From assembly GCF_025143985.1 (NCBI RefSeq), contig NZ_CP083564.1:2573001-2637000 (forward strand): a stretch of DNA of 64,000 nt, written 5' to 3'. The translations under genes were made by a program, and so were the position numbers. The notes beneath the pieces were generated by a model, which made no database searches, was not told where the DNA came from, and saw only the letters and a list, made by a program, of their open reading frames with translations. This stretch comes from Sulfitobacter sp. W027 (lineage in GTDB: Bacteria > Pseudomonadota > Alphaproteobacteria > Rhodobacterales > Rhodobacteraceae). Positions 1 to 8,549 of the stretch are shown piece by piece; within the stretch, counting starts at the first letter, position 1, and the number at the start of each line of letters is the position of its first letter.

Positions 1-340
1 CCAGATTTGCCAAGGGCTGTCCGATGGGCAGGGCTTCGTGCCGGTTATCACCCTGTCGCCCTCATGGGAGGCCGAGTTCATCGACGCGGTCAAAATGGTC
101 GGCGATGATCGGACATTCGTCATGTCGCCTAAACGGGTGCAGGAGTTCGTCTTGCAGGCCCGCCAGCAGATCCAGCGCTTCGCCTCTGAAGACAGCTGGC
201 CCGCGCTGATGGTGAACCCCGAGGCGCGGTCCTATGTGCGCTCCATGTTAGAGCGGGTCAGCCCGATGACGCCGGTCATTTCCAACGCCGAAATCCACCG
301 CAAGGTGTCACTGCGGACCGTCGCCACCATCGGGGGCTAG
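1..340 (+). CDS. flhA: FlhA, flagellar export gate protein (3' end only)
   Basis: Only the last 112 or so codons are present; the reading frame is open from base 2 to the TAG at 338-340, so the gene starts left of the window. The translated segment is the end of the cytoplasmic domain of FlhA, the nonameric export-gate ring of the flagellar type III secretion system. The stretch around PALMVNPEARSYVRSMLERV followed by PVISNAEI matches the conserved end of FlhA proteins (usual form: P-V-[LI]-S-x-N-E-I). fliR follows after 2 bases and flhB after that, a standard export-gate order, which supports the call. The membrane half and the true start cannot be seen. Confidence 0.9.
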   Translation, partial: QICQGLSDGQGFVPVITLSPSWEAEFIDAVKMVGDDRTFVMSPKRVQEFVLQARQQIQRFASEDSWPALMVNPEARSYVRSMLERVSPMTPVISNAEIHRKVSLRTVATIGG

Positions 341-342
341 GG

Positions 343-1098
343 ATGGACCTGTCCGCCCTCCTGACCGACGCGCTGATGGGATACTTCGTCGTCTTTGCCC
401 GCATCGGGAGCGCGCTTTTGTTCATGCCGGGCTTTGCTGAGACCTCTGTCCCAACGCGGCATCGGTTGTTCTTTGGTCTGATCCTGAGTGCTGCGCTTTA
501 TCCGGTTACGGGCCTTGGCCCGGTGGCCGAAGATCGCCCCGGTGCTCTGTTGTTGATCTTTGGCTCGGAAATCACCGTGGGACTGTGGATCGGGCTGGTG
601 GCGCGCACGCTGCTCTCGGCGCTGCAATTCGCGGGCTATCAGATGGCCCTGATGTCGGGGCTGGCCAATGCCTTGGCACCGAACATTGGGGCCTTTGAGG
701 GGGCAACAAGCATGGCCGCGATGCTGCTGATCGGGGCGACGGCGCTGATCTTTGTCACCGACCTGCACCACCTGATCATCGAGTCGTTGCTGATGTCCTA
801 TCAGGTTTTTATCCCCGGCACTTTCATGCTGGCCGATCTGACCGATCAGTTTGCCCGCGCCACGCAGGTCAGCCTCTACCTCGGCCTGTCGATCGCCGCG
901 CCCTTCTATGTGGCGGGGCTGGTGCTCAACGTCGGCATGGGTCTGGCGAACCGTATGATGGCGAGCCTTCAGGTCTTCTTTATCGCCCAGCCCTTGCTGA
1001 TCGCCGCCGGGTTGGCCTTGATGGTGCTGGCGGTTCCGACCATGATGCGGGGGTTTTTGGAGCCATTCGCGGAATGGCTCACCACCTACGGGTTCTAG
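343..1098 (+). CDS. fliR: FliR, flagellar export apparatus protein
   Basis: This 251-residue integral membrane protein is near the usual FliR length of about 250-260. FliR builds the entry portal of the flagellar type III export gate with FliP and FliQ in the inner membrane. The N-terminus with FARIGSALLFMPGF and PTRHRLFFGLILSAAL matches the family, and several long hydrophobic segments follow. The ATG lies 2 bases after the flhA stop and the flhB ATG 3 bases after its own stop, so flhA-fliR-flhB are clearly co-transcribed. fliQ, a usual neighbour, is not in the visible part. Confidence 0.93.
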   Translation: MDLSALLTDALMGYFVVFARIGSALLFMPGFAETSVPTRHRLFFGLILSAALYPVTGLGPVAEDRPGALLLIFGSEITVGLWIGLVARTLLSALQFAGYQMALMSGLANALAPNIGAFEGATSMAAMLLIGATALIFVTDLHHLIIESLLMSYQVFIPGTFMLADLTDQFARATQVSLYLGLSIAAPFYVAGLVLNVGMGLANRMMASLQVFFIAQPLLIAAGLALMVLAVPTMMRGFLEPFAEWLTTYGF

Positions 1099-1101
1099 GC
1101 C

Positions 1102-2220
1102 ATGTCGGAAGAGGACAAGAGCAGTAAGACCGAAGAGCCGACGGAGAAAAAGCTCCGCGACGCGCGCAAGAAAGGCGACGTGCCCCAATCGCGTGAGACC
1201 GGCACGGCGATGCTGGTTTTTGCCTTGCTGCTGATCCTGATCTTCGTGCTACCCAGTTCGATTGGCGGCATTGTCGAGGCGCTGCAGGGCCCGCTGCTGG
1301 AGGCGGGTGTCACCGCCATCGGCACCGGCGGCACCGGGGTGGTCGAGGCGGGACAGGTGCTGAAATCGCTGGGCTTTACGCTCGGCCTGGCGATGATGCC
1401 GGTGGTGGGGATCATGGTGCTGGCGGCCCTCTTCGGCGTATTGATCCAAGGTGAGACCGTGGTCGCAGCCGAGCGGATCAAGCCGAAGATTTCCAAACTG
1501 AACCCGCTGTCGGGGTTCAAACGGCTCTTCTCAGCCGAAGCCTTTGTCGAATTCGCCAAGAACACGGCCAAGGTGCTGGTGATCGGCTTTATCACCGTCT
1601 GGGCTGTGCGGGATATTGCGCAGTCTCTGGGTCAGACGCAGGCCTTTGTGCCTGAGACTTTACTTGATGCCACTTTGCAAAAGGTGCGCTGGATTTTCCT
1701 TGTGACAACCACCTTCCTCATCCCCATTGCTATCGCCGACATCATTTGGAAACGCGCGCAGTGGAAGAAGAAGCAGATGATGAGCCTCAAGGAAATCCGC
1801 GACGAGCATAAGGACAGCGAGGGCGATCCGCAGATCAAGGGCCGCCGGGCCGAATTGCGCCGCGCACGCGCACGCCAGCGCATCGCGCAGGCGATCCCGG
1901 GCGCCAGCGTGGTCCTGACCAACCCGACCCATTACGCCGTGGCGCTGAAATATGAACAGGGCGTGGATGATGTGCCGGTCTGCGTGGCCAAGGGCGCCGA
2001 TGTGATGGCGCATCGCATCCGCGAGCTGGCCAAGGAACACGACATCCCGATGATCGAAAACCGCCCGCTGGCCCGTGCGCTACATGCAGCGGTGGAAGTG
2101 GATGACCGTATCCCAATGGAACATTGGCAGGCGGTGGCCGAGATCATCGGCTTTGTCATGGATCTGCGCCGGAACGTCCGTCGCAAACCGCCTGCAGGGT
2201 CGTCGATCCGCGAGGATTAA
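1102..2220 (+). CDS. flhB: FlhB, export substrate-specificity switch protein
   Basis: The protein has 372 residues. FlhB sits in the inner membrane next to the export gate and switches export from rod/hook to filament substrates after self-cleavage. The N-terminus (SSKTEEPTEKKLRDARKKG) is the family signature. Four hydrophobic segments fill roughly residues 30-215, and the cytoplasmic part carries the autocleavage motif N-P-T-H at residues 274-277, so self-processing should be intact. It is the last gene of the flhA-fliR-flhB run and converges on motE; only 11 bases separate the two stop codons and no terminator hairpin is evident there. Confidence 0.95.
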   Translation: MSEEDKSSKTEEPTEKKLRDARKKGDVPQSRETGTAMLVFALLLILIFVLPSSIGGIVEALQGPLLEAGVTAIGTGGTGVVEAGQVLKSLGFTLGLAMMPVVGIMVLAALFGVLIQGETVVAAERIKPKISKLNPLSGFKRLFSAEAFVEFAKNTAKVLVIGFITVWAVRDIAQSLGQTQAFVPETLLDATLQKVRWIFLVTTTFLIPIAIADIIWKRAQWKKKQMMSLKEIRDEHKDSEGDPQIKGRRAELRRARARQRIAQAIPGASVVLTNPTHYAVALKYEQGVDDVPVCVAKGADVMAHRIRELAKEHDIPMIENRPLARALHAAVEVDDRIPMEHWQAVAEIIGFVMDLRRNVRRKPPAGSSIRED

Positions 2221-2231
2221 CCCCTGCCCGC

Positions 2232-2861
2232 TTAACGTAGGCGCAGCCCTTCGAGGTTGCGGTCGGCGGGGAGTTTGGAGCGTTCCAGCAGGATTTTGGT
2301 GATCAAACGTGCGCGGACAAGGCTGAACGAGCCCATGATCTGCGCGGCATCGCGTTCAGGCATGGCACCGATCACCTGCACGGCGGTTTCCACGTCGATT
2401 TCATCCATGATGCCCGCCGCCACCTGTGGCTTCATGTTGCGGTAAAGCTCAACCAGTTTGGTCATGTCCTGATTGTTGGCCTCTTCGATCACCTTAAGCT
2501 GCGCGCCGATCTCGTCGCGCAGACTGGCCAGCCGGGTCTGCTCGGCCTTGAGGCTCTGTTCGGCGAGTGCGAGCTTGGCTTCACGGTCGGCAATCGTATC
2601 GCGTTGGTCTTTCAACAGCGCACGCTCTTCGGCGATGGCCTCGGCGATCAGATGGCTCGGCTCGCACATGCCGCTTTCGCCCGGGGCGCTGGCGTCATAG
2701 CTGGGCGGCGCGGGTGCGGCGGCCAGCTCAATCGGAACCGGAGGGGTGTCGCCGGGCGTCTCGGCGATGGCCATCATTGGCATGAACTCAACCGTGAGCT
2801 TGAGCACGCCAGCGACGCCAAGGCCAAACAGCGCGATCTTCGGCAGGGAGATACGGCTCAT
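2232..2861 (-). CDS. motE: MotE-like flagellar protein (TM, coiled coil, MgtE_N-like)
   Basis: The 209-residue protein has one N-terminal hydrophobic segment (about residues 7-30), a long coiled coil rich in E, K, Q and R (about 70-125), and a C-terminal helical region (about 130-209) with DVETAVQVIGAMPERDAAQI, which resembles the MgtE N-terminal domain. That layout fits MotE of rhizobia, a periplasmic chaperone needed for folding of motor proteins, and related proteins common in alphaproteobacterial flagellar loci. It overlaps the upstream DUF6468-like gene by 4 bases and is last in the leftward fliL-fliM operon. The name rests on architecture and context, not on an alignment. Confidence 0.7.
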   Translation of the reverse strand: MSRISLPKIALFGLGVAGVLKLTVEFMPMMAIAETPGDTPPVPIELAAAPAPPSYDASAPGESGMCEPSHLIAEAIAEERALLKDQRDTIADREAKLALAEQSLKAEQTRLASLRDEIGAQLKVIEEANNQDMTKLVELYRNMKPQVAAGIMDEIDVETAVQVIGAMPERDAAQIMGSFSLVRARLITKILLERSKLPADRNLEGLRLR

Positions 2862-3259
2862 TCCTTACGCTCCTTGGTGATGTCGAAAAAGGTGCGGACC
2901 AATTCGGATTTGCCCTGAACTGCCGCCTGCCCGCGCACTTGGGAACGCCCCTTCAGGCGCGCGGCACGCATCTGTGCCGGGCTTTGGCCTGCCGGGGCAG
3001 GCTCAGCCGCGGCTTGGCGGGGCTGTGGGGTGTCACGCTGCACAGGCGGCTCGGCACGTTGAACCTTGGTGCTGAGGTCGCGCAGGTCTTCGACCGACCG
3101 GGCCGATTGATCGACGGCAGTGGAAAAGGCGCCAACCATCGGCTCCATCTCTTTCAGGGTCGCCATCAAGGCGCGGACCCGGCGATCAAGGATAAAAGCA
3201 TAGACCAGCGTGCCAACCAGCAGCACGATGATGAGGATATCAATCAAGGCCGGCATCAT
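2858..3259 (-). CDS. DUF6468-like single-TM protein in the fliLM operon
   Basis: The product has 133 residues. An N-terminal membrane helix (about residues 4-24) is followed by a short helical stretch (about 25-70) and a proline- and alanine-rich tail with basic patches. Proteins of this layout, annotated as DUF6468, recur in alphaproteobacterial flagellar operons; the flagellar positioning protein PflI of Caulobacter is also a small proline-rich TM protein, but I cannot establish orthology by eye. The gene overlaps the 3' end of fliM by 20 bases and the start of motE by 4, so it is translationally coupled to motor genes. A cytoplasmic-facing accessory of the switch or the flagellar pole is a reasonable inference. 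Confidence 0.55.
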   Translation of the reverse strand: MMPALIDILIIVLLVGTLVYAFILDRRVRALMATLKEMEPMVGAFSTAVDQSARSVEDLRDLSTKVQRAEPPVQRDTPQPRQAAAEPAPAGQSPAQMRAARLKGRSQVRGQAAVQGKSELVRTFFDITKERKE

Positions 3260-4187
3260 CGTCGCTGTCCTCCTGATTTTCCTTAGGGAGCAGGGATTGG
3301 ATCACGCGCAGCGCCAAGGCACCGTTGCTGCGCTGGCCAAAGGCGGCTTGAAACATCGGTTGCGCGTTCACCATGCCAACCACGGGGGTATCGACCGTCA
3401 TGCCCAGATCAATCACCTGACCGGGCTTCCATTCCAGCACTTCGCGCAGCGGGATCGTCACCTCTTGAAGCACCCCGGTGATGGTCACCGTGGTGCTGGA
3501 AATCTGGCTGTTCATATCCTTGCGCGCGTTGCTGTCGGTGGGCGAACGGCCGCCAAGGAAGGGCTGCGCCAGCTGCGCGCTGACCTCGTCCAGCGTGCCA
3601 TAGGGCAGCACCAAGGCCATATGTCCACTGCGGTCTTCGAATTGCAGATGCATCCGCACCAACACCGTCGCGGTGCGCGGGGCGGCCAGCATGACTGACC
3701 GGGGATTGGATTCCAGCGATTGGATGTCGAATTTCACCGGGCTGACATCATGCAAGCAATGCGCCAAACCTTTGAGAGAGAGCTCCGCCAGCCTGCGGCC
3801 CAGTTTCTGCTCAATCGCGGTCAACCCGCGCGGCTTCCATTCTTGGCTCGTGGCACGACGCCCGCCGAGCATGATCTCCAACACCGAAAACAACAGGTCC
3901 GGCTCAACCACGCAGGCAATCTGGCTGCCCCAGCCTTCCGCATTGGCAATGGCGATGAGCGAGGACGGTTGGATTTTCTCCATCGCGTCCTCATAGGGCA
4001 TATATTCCAGTGAGGTGAGTTCGATCTCCGGTGCGACGGTGCAGTAGGATTTGAGGTCAGGCACCAGTGCCAGCAACAGGCGGTCGATGATGATCTCAAG
4101 CGTGGGCAGGCGCTGGAAGCTTTCCCGCGCCTGACGGATCATCGTCTCTTCGAGGTTCATCGCATCGGGGGAGGCCGCTGTCGTCAT
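3240..4187 (-). CDS. fliM: FliM, flagellar motor switch protein
   Basis: The 315-residue protein is the C-ring component linking FliG to FliN. The middle domain contains the expected LLFSVLEIMLGGR stretch near residues 98-110 and the C-terminal SpoA domain lies at about 220-290 (PLREVLEWKPGQVIDLG). The N-terminus is odd: the usual peptide of the form LSQ[DE]EIDALL, which binds phosphorylated CheY, is not recognisable in residues 1-30, which read MTTAASPDAMNLEETM and then run into the helical middle domain. The ATG overlaps the fliL stop by 4 bases. This missing peptide is discussed as a finding. Confidence 0.9.
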   Translation of the reverse strand: MTTAASPDAMNLEETMIRQARESFQRLPTLEIIIDRLLLALVPDLKSYCTVAPEIELTSLEYMPYEDAMEKIQPSSLIAIANAEGWGSQIACVVEPDLLFSVLEIMLGGRRATSQEWKPRGLTAIEQKLGRRLAELSLKGLAHCLHDVSPVKFDIQSLESNPRSVMLAAPRTATVLVRMHLQFEDRSGHMALVLPYGTLDEVSAQLAQPFLGGRSPTDSNARKDMNSQISSTTVTITGVLQEVTIPLREVLEWKPGQVIDLGMTVDTPVVGMVNAQPMFQAAFGQRSNGALALRVIQSLLPKENQEDSDDDAGLD

Positions 4188-4708
4188 TGCACCACCATAT
4201 CGGCAATCAGGATTTCATGCGGTGCGTCGGTGTGGCCCACCGCCCGCGCCCGACGCAGCAGTTCGGTCTTCAGCATCGCCAGCCCATAGCTGCCAGTCAG
4301 ATCGCTGACATGCAACTGCCGCAGGAAATCTTGGAAACTGTCGCGCAGGTAGATCTCACGCGCGATCAGACGGTCAGCGCCTTCGACGGTCTCATCATAG
4401 ACCATCAGCATATTAAGTTTGAGAAACCGGCTGGTCTGCCCGCCTTGCGGCCCGGTGTCGGTGACGTTGACGATGATCTCAGGGAACGGCATGACCGGCA
4501 TCTTCACTTCGGTCTTGGGCTTGCCGCCGTGCCCGTCGTCAGCCGCTTCTTCGGCATGGGCGCTGTCGGCGATCTTTTCTTCGGTCTCATCCCCGCCCAG
4601 CCCGGCCATTTTCAACAGATCAGAAGGGCCAATGGCGAGCGTCACCCCACCTACGCCAGCAAGAAGGCAGAGCAAGACGACAGCAAGGATAGCAAGAAGC
4701 TTTTTCAT
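4184..4708 (-). CDS. fliL: FliL, flagellar basal-body-associated protein
   Basis: The protein has 174 residues, normal for FliL. It has an N-terminal signal-anchor (residues 4-25, LAILAVVLLCLLAGVGGVTL), a charged linker with E, D and H, and a periplasmic stomatin-like domain from about residue 70 to the end (PEIIVNVTD, then a C-terminus ending in IADMVVQ). FliL rings the stator and supports torque. It is the first gene of the leftward fliL-fliM-DUF6468-motE operon, divergent from fliF across 182 bases. A second, more divergent FliL-like protein lies at 23024-23602. Confidence 0.9.
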   Translation of the reverse strand: MKKLLAILAVVLLCLLAGVGGVTLAIGPSDLLKMAGLGGDETEEKIADSAHAEEAADDGHGGKPKTEVKMPVMPFPEIIVNVTDTGPQGGQTSRFLKLNMLMVYDETVEGADRLIAREIYLRDSFQDFLRQLHVSDLTGSYGLAMLKTELLRRARAVGHTDAPHEILIADMVVQ

Positions 4709-4890
4709 TCTTTCACTCTTAGTCGGATCCCGCGCAATGCGCCATATGCAAGAACAAATACATCGCTAAACAAGCTTTATTGCAACAGAAACCTGTTTAT
4801 TTATCAGTTCTCACAAGTATAAATCGATATATGCTTGCATAGTGACGACCGAGCGGGGAATGCTCGGCCTATCCAACCGAGTGAGGGCCC
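4709..4890. promoter_or_regulatory. Divergent control region between fliL and fliF
   Basis: This 182-base region separates two divergent flagellar operons and must hold promoters for both. It is clearly AT-rich between about 4740 and 4850 against GC-rich flanks. I could not identify a convincing sigma-54 -24/-12 element, a FliA-type promoter or a CtrA-type TTAA-N7-TTAA site by eye. The fliF start is GTG at 4891, with only a weak GAGG-like ribosome-binding stretch just before it. Confidence 0.5.
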
Positions 4891-6594
4891 GTGAATCAGA
4901 TCGTTGAAAACCTTAAGGATTTAGGTCCAAAGCGGCTGGCACTTCTGGGCGGCATCGGCTTGGCGATCACCGCGGCTATTTTTATCGGCGCGCGGACCAT
5001 CCTCGCCCCCACCTATGTTCCGGTTTACAGCCAGCTTAGCCCCGGCACCGCGTCGCAGATGATGCAGACGTTGGAGCAAGCAGGTCTGACGGTCGACCTG
5101 TCACGCAACGGCGATACGATCTCGGTTGCGGAAAACGACATTGCCCGCGCCCGTATGGCGCTGGCCGATGCGGGGCTGCCCGGCGAAGGCGTGCCGGGTT
5201 GGGAGATTTTCGACAATATGTCCGGCATGGGGATGAACTCCTTCATGCAAAAGGTGAACCGGCTGCGCGCGCTCGAAGGCGAGTTGGCCCGGTCGATCCA
5301 AACCATCAGCGGCATCAAGGCCGCACGGGTGCATCTGGTGCTGCCCGAACGCGCCGCCTTTTCGCGCAGCCGCGCCGAGGCCAGCGGCTCGGTCATCGTG
5401 CGATCGCAGGCCAATGCCAGCATGACACGTCGACAGGCGCAGGCGATCCAAGCGCTGGTGGCCTCTGCCGTGGCGGATTTGGAAGCGCAGAATGTGACCG
5501 TCCTGTCGGCCTCGGGTGAGACGATCTTGGCCAAGGATGAGGGTGGCAGCTCTGACTTCTCTCTCCAAGGTCAGCGCAGCATGATCGAAGAGCAACTGGC
5601 GCAGAAAGTTGAATCCATTCTCAACGCCCGCGTCGGGCCCGGCAATGCCCGCGTGCGCGTCAGCGTCGATCTGACCACCGAGCGAGAAGTCCGCGTTTCC
5701 CGCACTTTTGACCCCAGCCAGCAGGTCGCCCGATCCATCGAAACCCGCGTGCGCAACTCCAATGAAACCGATCCGGCGGCGGCCACGGTGGATGTGGCCA
5801 ACAACATCCCCGACGAGCTGCGCGACGATGCTGGCGGCGGCGCGGGCCAATCCACCCGTTCTGAGAATGACGAGATCATCAACTATGAGATCGGCTCGGT
5901 TCAAAGCGAGATGGTGCGCGAGCCGGGCGATATCGAGCGTATCTCGGTCGCCGTTCTGGTGAACGGCAGCTATGGCACCCTGCCCGATGGCTCCGAAGGG
6001 TATATCGAGCGCAGCGAAGAAGAAATGCAGCGCCTGAGCCAATTGGTCAGTACCGCTATCGGCTTTGACCAAGCCCGTGGCGATCAGGTGCAGGTCGACA
6101 GCCTTCAGTTCCTTGATTTCGACTCCGAGTTCAGCAGCCCCACGGGCCGTGGCTTGGGCGCGGTGCTGGCAGATAACGCTATGACCATCCTGCGCTCGCT
6201 CTTTGCCCTGGCGTTGGTGGCGATCATTATGGTCCTTGGTGCCCGTCCCCTGCGCATGGTGCTGGACGCCACCCTGCCCCAGCCCGCGCTGGCTGGCGCT
6301 GGCGCAGATGCAGCCCTGCTGGGTGGCCCTGAGGAGGATACCGCCCCCAAAGCGCTGACCGGCGGCACCCAGAAAGAGACCCCGCAGAACCGCCTGCCCA
6401 CCCCGGTAGGTGCCCAGAGCGGCGCGGTCCTTGGCCCGATGGATGAGATGCCCCGCGACATGGTGCAACTGGCCTCTGTCGAAGGCGCGGTCCACCACAG
6501 TCAATTGCGCGCCGTGGCCGAACTGGCCGAGGACAATGCCGATGACGCCCTGCGCGTACTGGGCGAATGGCTGGCAGAAGGGGATGATCTGTGA
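4891..6594 (+). CDS. fliF: FliF, flagellar MS-ring protein
   Basis: The 567-residue protein forms the membrane-embedded MS ring. It has an N-terminal membrane helix (about residues 18-38), a YscJ-like ring-building domain with the typical GEGVPGWEIFDNM and FMQKVNRLRALEGELARS segments (about 80-130), a periplasmic collar, a second membrane helix (about 430-452), and a C-terminal FliG-binding helix ending in ALRVLGEWLAEGDDL. The start is GTG. fliH overlaps its stop by 4 bases, so fliF-fliH-fliN-fliP-fliG form one rightward operon that builds the rotor and part of the export gate. Confidence 0.95.
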   Translation: MNQIVENLKDLGPKRLALLGGIGLAITAAIFIGARTILAPTYVPVYSQLSPGTASQMMQTLEQAGLTVDLSRNGDTISVAENDIARARMALADAGLPGEGVPGWEIFDNMSGMGMNSFMQKVNRLRALEGELARSIQTISGIKAARVHLVLPERAAFSRSRAEASGSVIVRSQANASMTRRQAQAIQALVASAVADLEAQNVTVLSASGETILAKDEGGSSDFSLQGQRSMIEEQLAQKVESILNARVGPGNARVRVSVDLTTEREVRVSRTFDPSQQVARSIETRVRNSNETDPAAATVDVANNIPDELRDDAGGGAGQSTRSENDEIINYEIGSVQSEMVREPGDIERISVAVLVNGSYGTLPDGSEGYIERSEEEMQRLSQLVSTAIGFDQARGDQVQVDSLQFLDFDSEFSSPTGRGLGAVLADNAMTILRSLFALALVAIIMVLGARPLRMVLDATLPQPALAGAGADAALLGGPEEDTAPKALTGGTQKETPQNRLPTPVGAQSGAVLGPMDEMPRDMVQLASVEGAVHHSQLRAVAELAEDNADDALRVLGEWLAEGDDL

Positions 6595-7247
6595 TCACCA
6601 CCCTGAAGCTTCAGAATTTCGACGAAGACGGCAAAAGCAAGCCGCAGGATCCTTCGCTGCCCACGCCCGAAGAGATCGAGGCGAAGGTCAAGAAGGCCCA
6701 CAAACAAGGCCATATTGAAGGCTATCTGGCCGGGGCCGACGCAGGCCGGGCCGAGATGCACCAGACCATGCAGGCCGAACATGCCGTCATGGCCGAGAAA
6801 CTGGCGCAGGAACTGGCGCGGCTCTCGCAGGCCATGCAGGCCCATCAGGAGGCGTTGGTGGCGCAGATCGTAGGATTTACCCTGCAAACCTGCGAGATCG
6901 TCCTCCCCGAAGTGATCGAACGCCTATCCACCGCGCGGGTGAAAAAGACGGTAATCCAATCGCTCAAGATGGCCATCGGATCGAGCCACATCAAAGTGCG
7001 CCTATCGCCTGCTACACTGGAGCAGATCGGCCCCGAACTGCGCCAACGCGCGATCTATTACAAATGCGACAGCGTGCTGGACGTGCGCGCCGATCCCGAC
7101 CTGCCCGATGGTGATGCCCGGATGGAATGGGACCACGGGAGTCTCGACTACGGCTTTAAAAAGATATGCGACCGCCTGCTCGCCGAGTTGCGCGACACAC
7201 ATGAGCGGGCGCTGAAAGCACAAAAGGAGAAGGACGGAAATGGATAA
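6591..7247 (+). CDS. fliH: FliH-type export ATPase regulator
   Basis: The 218-residue protein starts with GTG overlapping the fliF stop by 4 bases. Residues 25-95 are strongly helical and rich in A, E, K and Q, and the C-terminal half (about 140-215) ends with DLPDGDARMEWDHGSLDYG, a pattern seen at the end of FliH proteins. FliH regulates and tethers the FliI ATPase to the C ring. fliI itself is not in the window. Sequence conservation in this family is low, so the call leans partly on the fliF-fliH-fliN order. Confidence 0.75.
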   Translation: MITTLKLQNFDEDGKSKPQDPSLPTPEEIEAKVKKAHKQGHIEGYLAGADAGRAEMHQTMQAEHAVMAEKLAQELARLSQAMQAHQEALVAQIVGFTLQTCEIVLPEVIERLSTARVKKTVIQSLKMAIGSSHIKVRLSPATLEQIGPELRQRAIYYKCDSVLDVRADPDLPDGDARMEWDHGSLDYGFKKICDRLLAELRDTHERALKAQKEKDGNG

Positions 7248-7704
7248 GCCTGACCTGCAATCGCCCAAAGACGACGTCGACGCCGCAGAGGGCAAAGCGC
7301 CCGACGCCGCGCCCGGCACCAGCCAGCAGGACCAGCCGCGCGCTGACGCCTTCGGCAATACCGCCAGCGCGGGCAGCGCTGACGCGGGGGTCTTTCCGCA
7401 ACTTGACACCGAGGATTCGCGCAACGCCCTCGCCCCTCGCCCTGAGGCCGGAGGGGCTGGGATCAACGCGATGCTGAACGTCGGTCTCGATGTGCAGATT
7501 GTACTGGGCCAAGCCCGGATGCCGATCTCGCGACTGCTGGAACTGACCCGCGGGTCTATCGTGGAACTGAACCGCAAAATCGGCGCGCCCGTCGACCTGA
7601 TGGTCTCTGACCGTCTGGTCGCGCGCGGTGACCTTGTGAAGGTCGGCGAAGACCGGCTGGGCGTTTCGCTCACCCAGATCGTCAAGGATTATGTCCCTGA
7701 CTGA
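7240..7704 (+). CDS. fliN: FliN, flagellar motor switch protein
   Basis: The protein has 154 residues. The C-terminal 75 residues are a clear SpoA domain (NVGLDVQIVLGQARMPISRL, GSIVELNRKIGAPVDLMVSD, RLVARGDLVKVGEDRLGV), which forms the base of the C ring with FliM. The first 75 residues are a low-complexity A, D, P, Q and S stretch longer than the N-terminus of enterobacterial FliN and probably unstructured. It overlaps fliH by 8 bases and fliP by 14. Confidence 0.92.
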   Translation: MDKPDLQSPKDDVDAAEGKAPDAAPGTSQQDQPRADAFGNTASAGSADAGVFPQLDTEDSRNALAPRPEAGGAGINAMLNVGLDVQIVLGQARMPISRLLELTRGSIVELNRKIGAPVDLMVSDRLVARGDLVKVGEDRLGVSLTQIVKDYVPD

Positions 7705-8527
7705 CCTCCCCTCCCCGCGCCCCAATGCGCCGGGCCGTCTGGGCCTTGCCCTGCTGGTACTTCTGGCCAGCAGCGGCATGGCTATGGCCCAAGACGGGGG
7801 CTTTCTAAGCACGCTTTCGGATGTGATCGGGGATACCGCCCCCGGCAGTGATGAAAACGCCAATCTCTCTGGCCGGATCGTTCAATTCATCGCGCTGGTC
7901 ACCGTGCTCAGCATCGCGCCGGGGCTGTTGGTGGTGATGACCAGCTTCACCCGCTTTGTGATCGTTCTGTCGATGCTGCGCTCGGCCCTTGGCCTGAACC
8001 AGACCCCGCCCAATATCGTGCTGACCTCGCTGGCGCTGTTCATGACCTTCTTCGTCATGCAGCCCGTGTTCGAGGACGCCTATGAGGCCGGGGTGCAACC
8101 GCTTTTAGAGAACGCCATTGCCGAAGAGCAGGCGCTGGAGCGTATCGCAGCCCCGTTCAAGAGTTTTATGTACGTCAACACCCGCCCCGAAGACTACGCG
8201 CTGTTTTTGCGCATCGCCCCGGCAAACGAAGAGGCCGAAGAGACCCCCATGCCTGAAACGGCTGAGGAAGCCACCTTTCGCCATCTTGTCCCTGCCTTCA
8301 TGATCTCGGAACTGCGCCGTGCCTTTACCATCGGCTTTCTGATCTACCTGCCCTTTGTCGCCATTGACCTCATCATCGCCTCGGTCTTGATGAGCGCGGG
8401 CATGATGATGCTGCCGCCTGTCCTGATCTCCCTCCCGTTCAAGGTTATCTTCTTTGTGCTGATCGACGGTTGGTACATGCTGGCCGGATCGCTGATCGAA
8501 AGCTATGTGCCGCTTGCCGGTGGCTGA
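7691..8527 (+). CDS. fliP: FliP, flagellar export gate protein
   Basis: The product has 278 residues, with a cleavable signal sequence (about residues 17-34, ending AMA-Q) and four membrane segments. The family signature SFTRFVIVLSMLRSALG-N-Q-P-P is present near residue 85-105, and the C-terminus has PPVLISLPFKVIFFVLIDGW. FliP forms the pentameric core of the export channel. The ATG lies inside the end of fliN, a 14-base overlap. A periplasmic loop of roughly 40 residues between the first and second halves contains an acidic stretch, typical of the family. Confidence 0.95.
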   Translation: MSLTDLPSPRPNAPGRLGLALLVLLASSGMAMAQDGGFLSTLSDVIGDTAPGSDENANLSGRIVQFIALVTVLSIAPGLLVVMTSFTRFVIVLSMLRSALGLNQTPPNIVLTSLALFMTFFVMQPVFEDAYEAGVQPLLENAIAEEQALERIAAPFKSFMYVNTRPEDYALFLRIAPANEEAEETPMPETAEEATFRHLVPAFMISELRRAFTIGFLIYLPFVAIDLIIASVLMSAGMMMLPPVLISLPFKVIFFVLIDGWYMLAGSLIESYVPLAGG

Positions 8528-8549
8528 CCTGCACTGAAAGGATTTATCC

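Noticed and set aside
337..1188. A 283-codon open frame antisense to fliR
   Set aside because: Shadow of fliR; no domain features.
4709..4890. Sigma-54 or CtrA-type promoter between fliL and fliF
   Set aside because: I looked for -24/-12 and TTAA-N7-TTAA patterns and found none that fits.
5101..6504. A 467-codon open frame antisense to fliF
   Set aside because: It lies wholly opposite a well-conserved gene; its translation is rich in H, G, R and Q with no recognisable domain, as expected from GC-rich codon shadows.
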